In this document: positions 63,085 through 64,000 of the stretch, piece by piece | Numbering within the stretch: position 1 is the stretch's first letter | Layout of the letters: every line of letters starts with the position of its first letter | DNA from: Lactarius indigo | Taxonomy: Eukaryota > Basidiomycota > Agaricomycetes > Russulales > Russulaceae | DNA: 64,000 nucleotides | Reading direction: 5' to 3' | Assembly: GCA_025766275.1 (NCBI GenBank) | Contig: JAFKAC010000022.1 | Coordinates: 124,001-188,000, forward strand | Notes under the pieces: model-generated | Told to the model about the DNA's origin: nothing | The model's input: only the letters and a program-made list of their open reading frames with translations | Databases searched by the model: none | Translations under genes and position numbers: made by a program

Positions 63085-64000
63085 ACCCATCAGTCTGGGT
63101 GAGGGCTCTTCAATGTAATTCCGTAATCGTGACAACGCGCTATCGATCTATGCAAATCCCAGTAACTGTCCGAACGAATTACCAAATGACTGAAACAAAG
63201 GCGCTAGTTGACTCCGGCGCAACCGACAATTTCATTCGACCAAGCATGGCAGCCCGGGCCGGCATCCCGGTGCAGCCACTAGAAACGCCTCGCAAAATAT
63301 GGAATATAGACAACACAGAGAACAAAGCTGGGTTAATCACTCATTACGTTAACCTAGAAGTGAAAACACGGGGACAGATAAAACAAATGACCTTCTTGGT
63401 CACCGATCTTGGAAGTGAAGACATGGTGTTGGGCTATCCATGGCTGAGCGCCTTTGAACCAACCATCAGTTGGGCTACCGCAACCATACACCCCGACATG
63501 CAGCCAATAGTATTGGCCACTACGGAGGCGCTACTACTGACGACAACTGTTCGAGCCCTCATTACAGCTGAAAAAGAAGACATCGTACGAACGCTAGAAG
63601 AGGAAACATGTGCCAGAGCCACTACCTCGACGGAATTAGCCATACAGGCAAAACAACAGCAAACGGCAGCGTTGCTCCCTCGCGAGTACGCGAAGTTTAG
63701 CAAACTTTTTGACGAGCAAGCCTCGCATCGCTTTCCCCCGGCAAGGCCATGGGATCATGCGATAGACTTCAAACCATCCGCACCGGCCGCTATTGACTGC
63801 AAAATATACCCCATGACTCAAAAAGAGGAGGGCGAACTCAAGGAATTTCTGGACGAAAAGCTGGCACAGGGGTACTTACGCCCTTCAATATCCCCGTACA
63901 CGTCCTCCTTTTTCTTTATCAAAAAGAAGGACAGAAAACTACGCCCAGTGCAGGACTACCGGGTCATCAACTCTCACACCGTTCGGAATCAATATCCGCT
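63064..64000 (+). CDS. gypsy-5 pol, protease and RT start (partial)
   Basis: Open in the -1 frame relative to gag from the junction to the window edge. Protease DSGATDN near 63212, then IWNIDNTENKAGLITHY, LGYPWLSAFEP, and the RT start FPPARPWDHAIDFKP and SPYTSSFFFIKKKD. Near-identical in order to gypsy-2 pol. Unlike gypsy-2 and gypsy-4 there is no ATG at the overlap, so the protein would have to be made by frameshifting. The remainder is outside the window. Confidence 0.88.

Larger units (their letters stand above)
52536..64000 (+). mobile_element. gypsy-5, Ty3/Gypsy chromovirus, 3' end outside window
   Basis: 5' LTR 52536-53052, primer-binding site, gag (split by gypsy-6 at the duplication CGCAA), gag-pol junction and protease/RT to the window edge. 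Closest to gypsy-2 in protein sequence. Gag has a small deletion and in-frame stops, so this copy is inactive. Confidence 0.9.

Overview
The window is a dense nest of LTR retrotransposons from a filamentous fungus, most likely a mushroom-forming basidiomycete (Agaricomycetes). Three things point there: chromodomain-bearing Ty3/Gypsy elements of the Tf1/sushi (Tf2-like) type, a degraded hAT-like transposase of a type I associate with basidiomycetes, and two broken copies of a basidiomycete-expanded protein family with a trypsin-like fold. Family assignments come from reading motifs, not from database searches. I see no intact host gene. For reference I call the Gypsy elements gypsy-1 to gypsy-6 and the Copia elements copia-A, -B and -C.

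Layout. 1-1181: 3' end of gypsy-1 (+), inserted in copia-A. 1182-12504: copia-A (+), split by gypsy-2 (-, 2126-10532, target duplication ATATA); a foreign solo LTR (8691-9229) sits inside the gypsy-2 gag. 12505-13771: three telescoped copia-type LTRs. 13772-15060: an 81-bp palindromic repeat with inverted copies on its other side. 15543-17289: pseudogene P1 of the trypsin-like family (-). 17401-18368: GAGCC-rich repeats with a solo LTR. 18369-36778: gypsy-3 (-), cut off at its 3' end by an LTR; its 5' LTR holds the complete copia-B (23088-36425, TSD CCTTG), whose leader holds the complete copia-C (23764-30750, TSD GACAC). 36779-39857: pseudogene P2 of the same trypsin-like family, carrying two solo LTRs. 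39858-41799: AT-rich, CTAG- and GAACC-rich non-coding DNA with tRNA-like A/B boxes. 41800-43748: broken hAT-like transposase. 43749-52535: LTR fragments holding gypsy-4 (-, 44073-52453, TSD AGGAG). 52536-64000: gypsy-5 (+), running off the window, with the complete gypsy-6 (+, 54287-62232, TSD CGCAA) inside its gag.

Function. Copia-B, copia-C and gypsy-6 have near-identical LTR pairs, matching target duplications and open reading frames, so they look recently mobile and possibly autonomous. The other elements are decaying, mostly through CpG transitions that turn CGA (Arg) into TGA.

The most interesting signal concerns expression and priming of the Gypsy elements. (1) Each primer-binding site matches, over 10-11 nt, the complement of the predicted 5' end of the element's own RNA, 33-34 nt downstream of a TATA box. 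Gypsy-6 keeps the match with a different sequence, which points to Tf1-like self-priming. (2) All five visible gag genes begin at a GTG with A at -3 and G at +4. In gypsy-6 no ATG occurs in any frame for about 1.2 kb from the predicted start site until an in-frame ATG inside gag. (3) Most gag-pol junctions carry a G_GGA_AAR -1 slippery heptamer, whereas gypsy-6 has a stop followed by a nearby ATG. (4) The pol proteins carry an unassigned C-terminal extension after the chromodomain, and in gypsy-6 this ends in an array of zinc knuckles. The two Copia elements instead carry a primer-binding site matching the anticodon arm of initiator tRNA-Met (half-tRNA priming).
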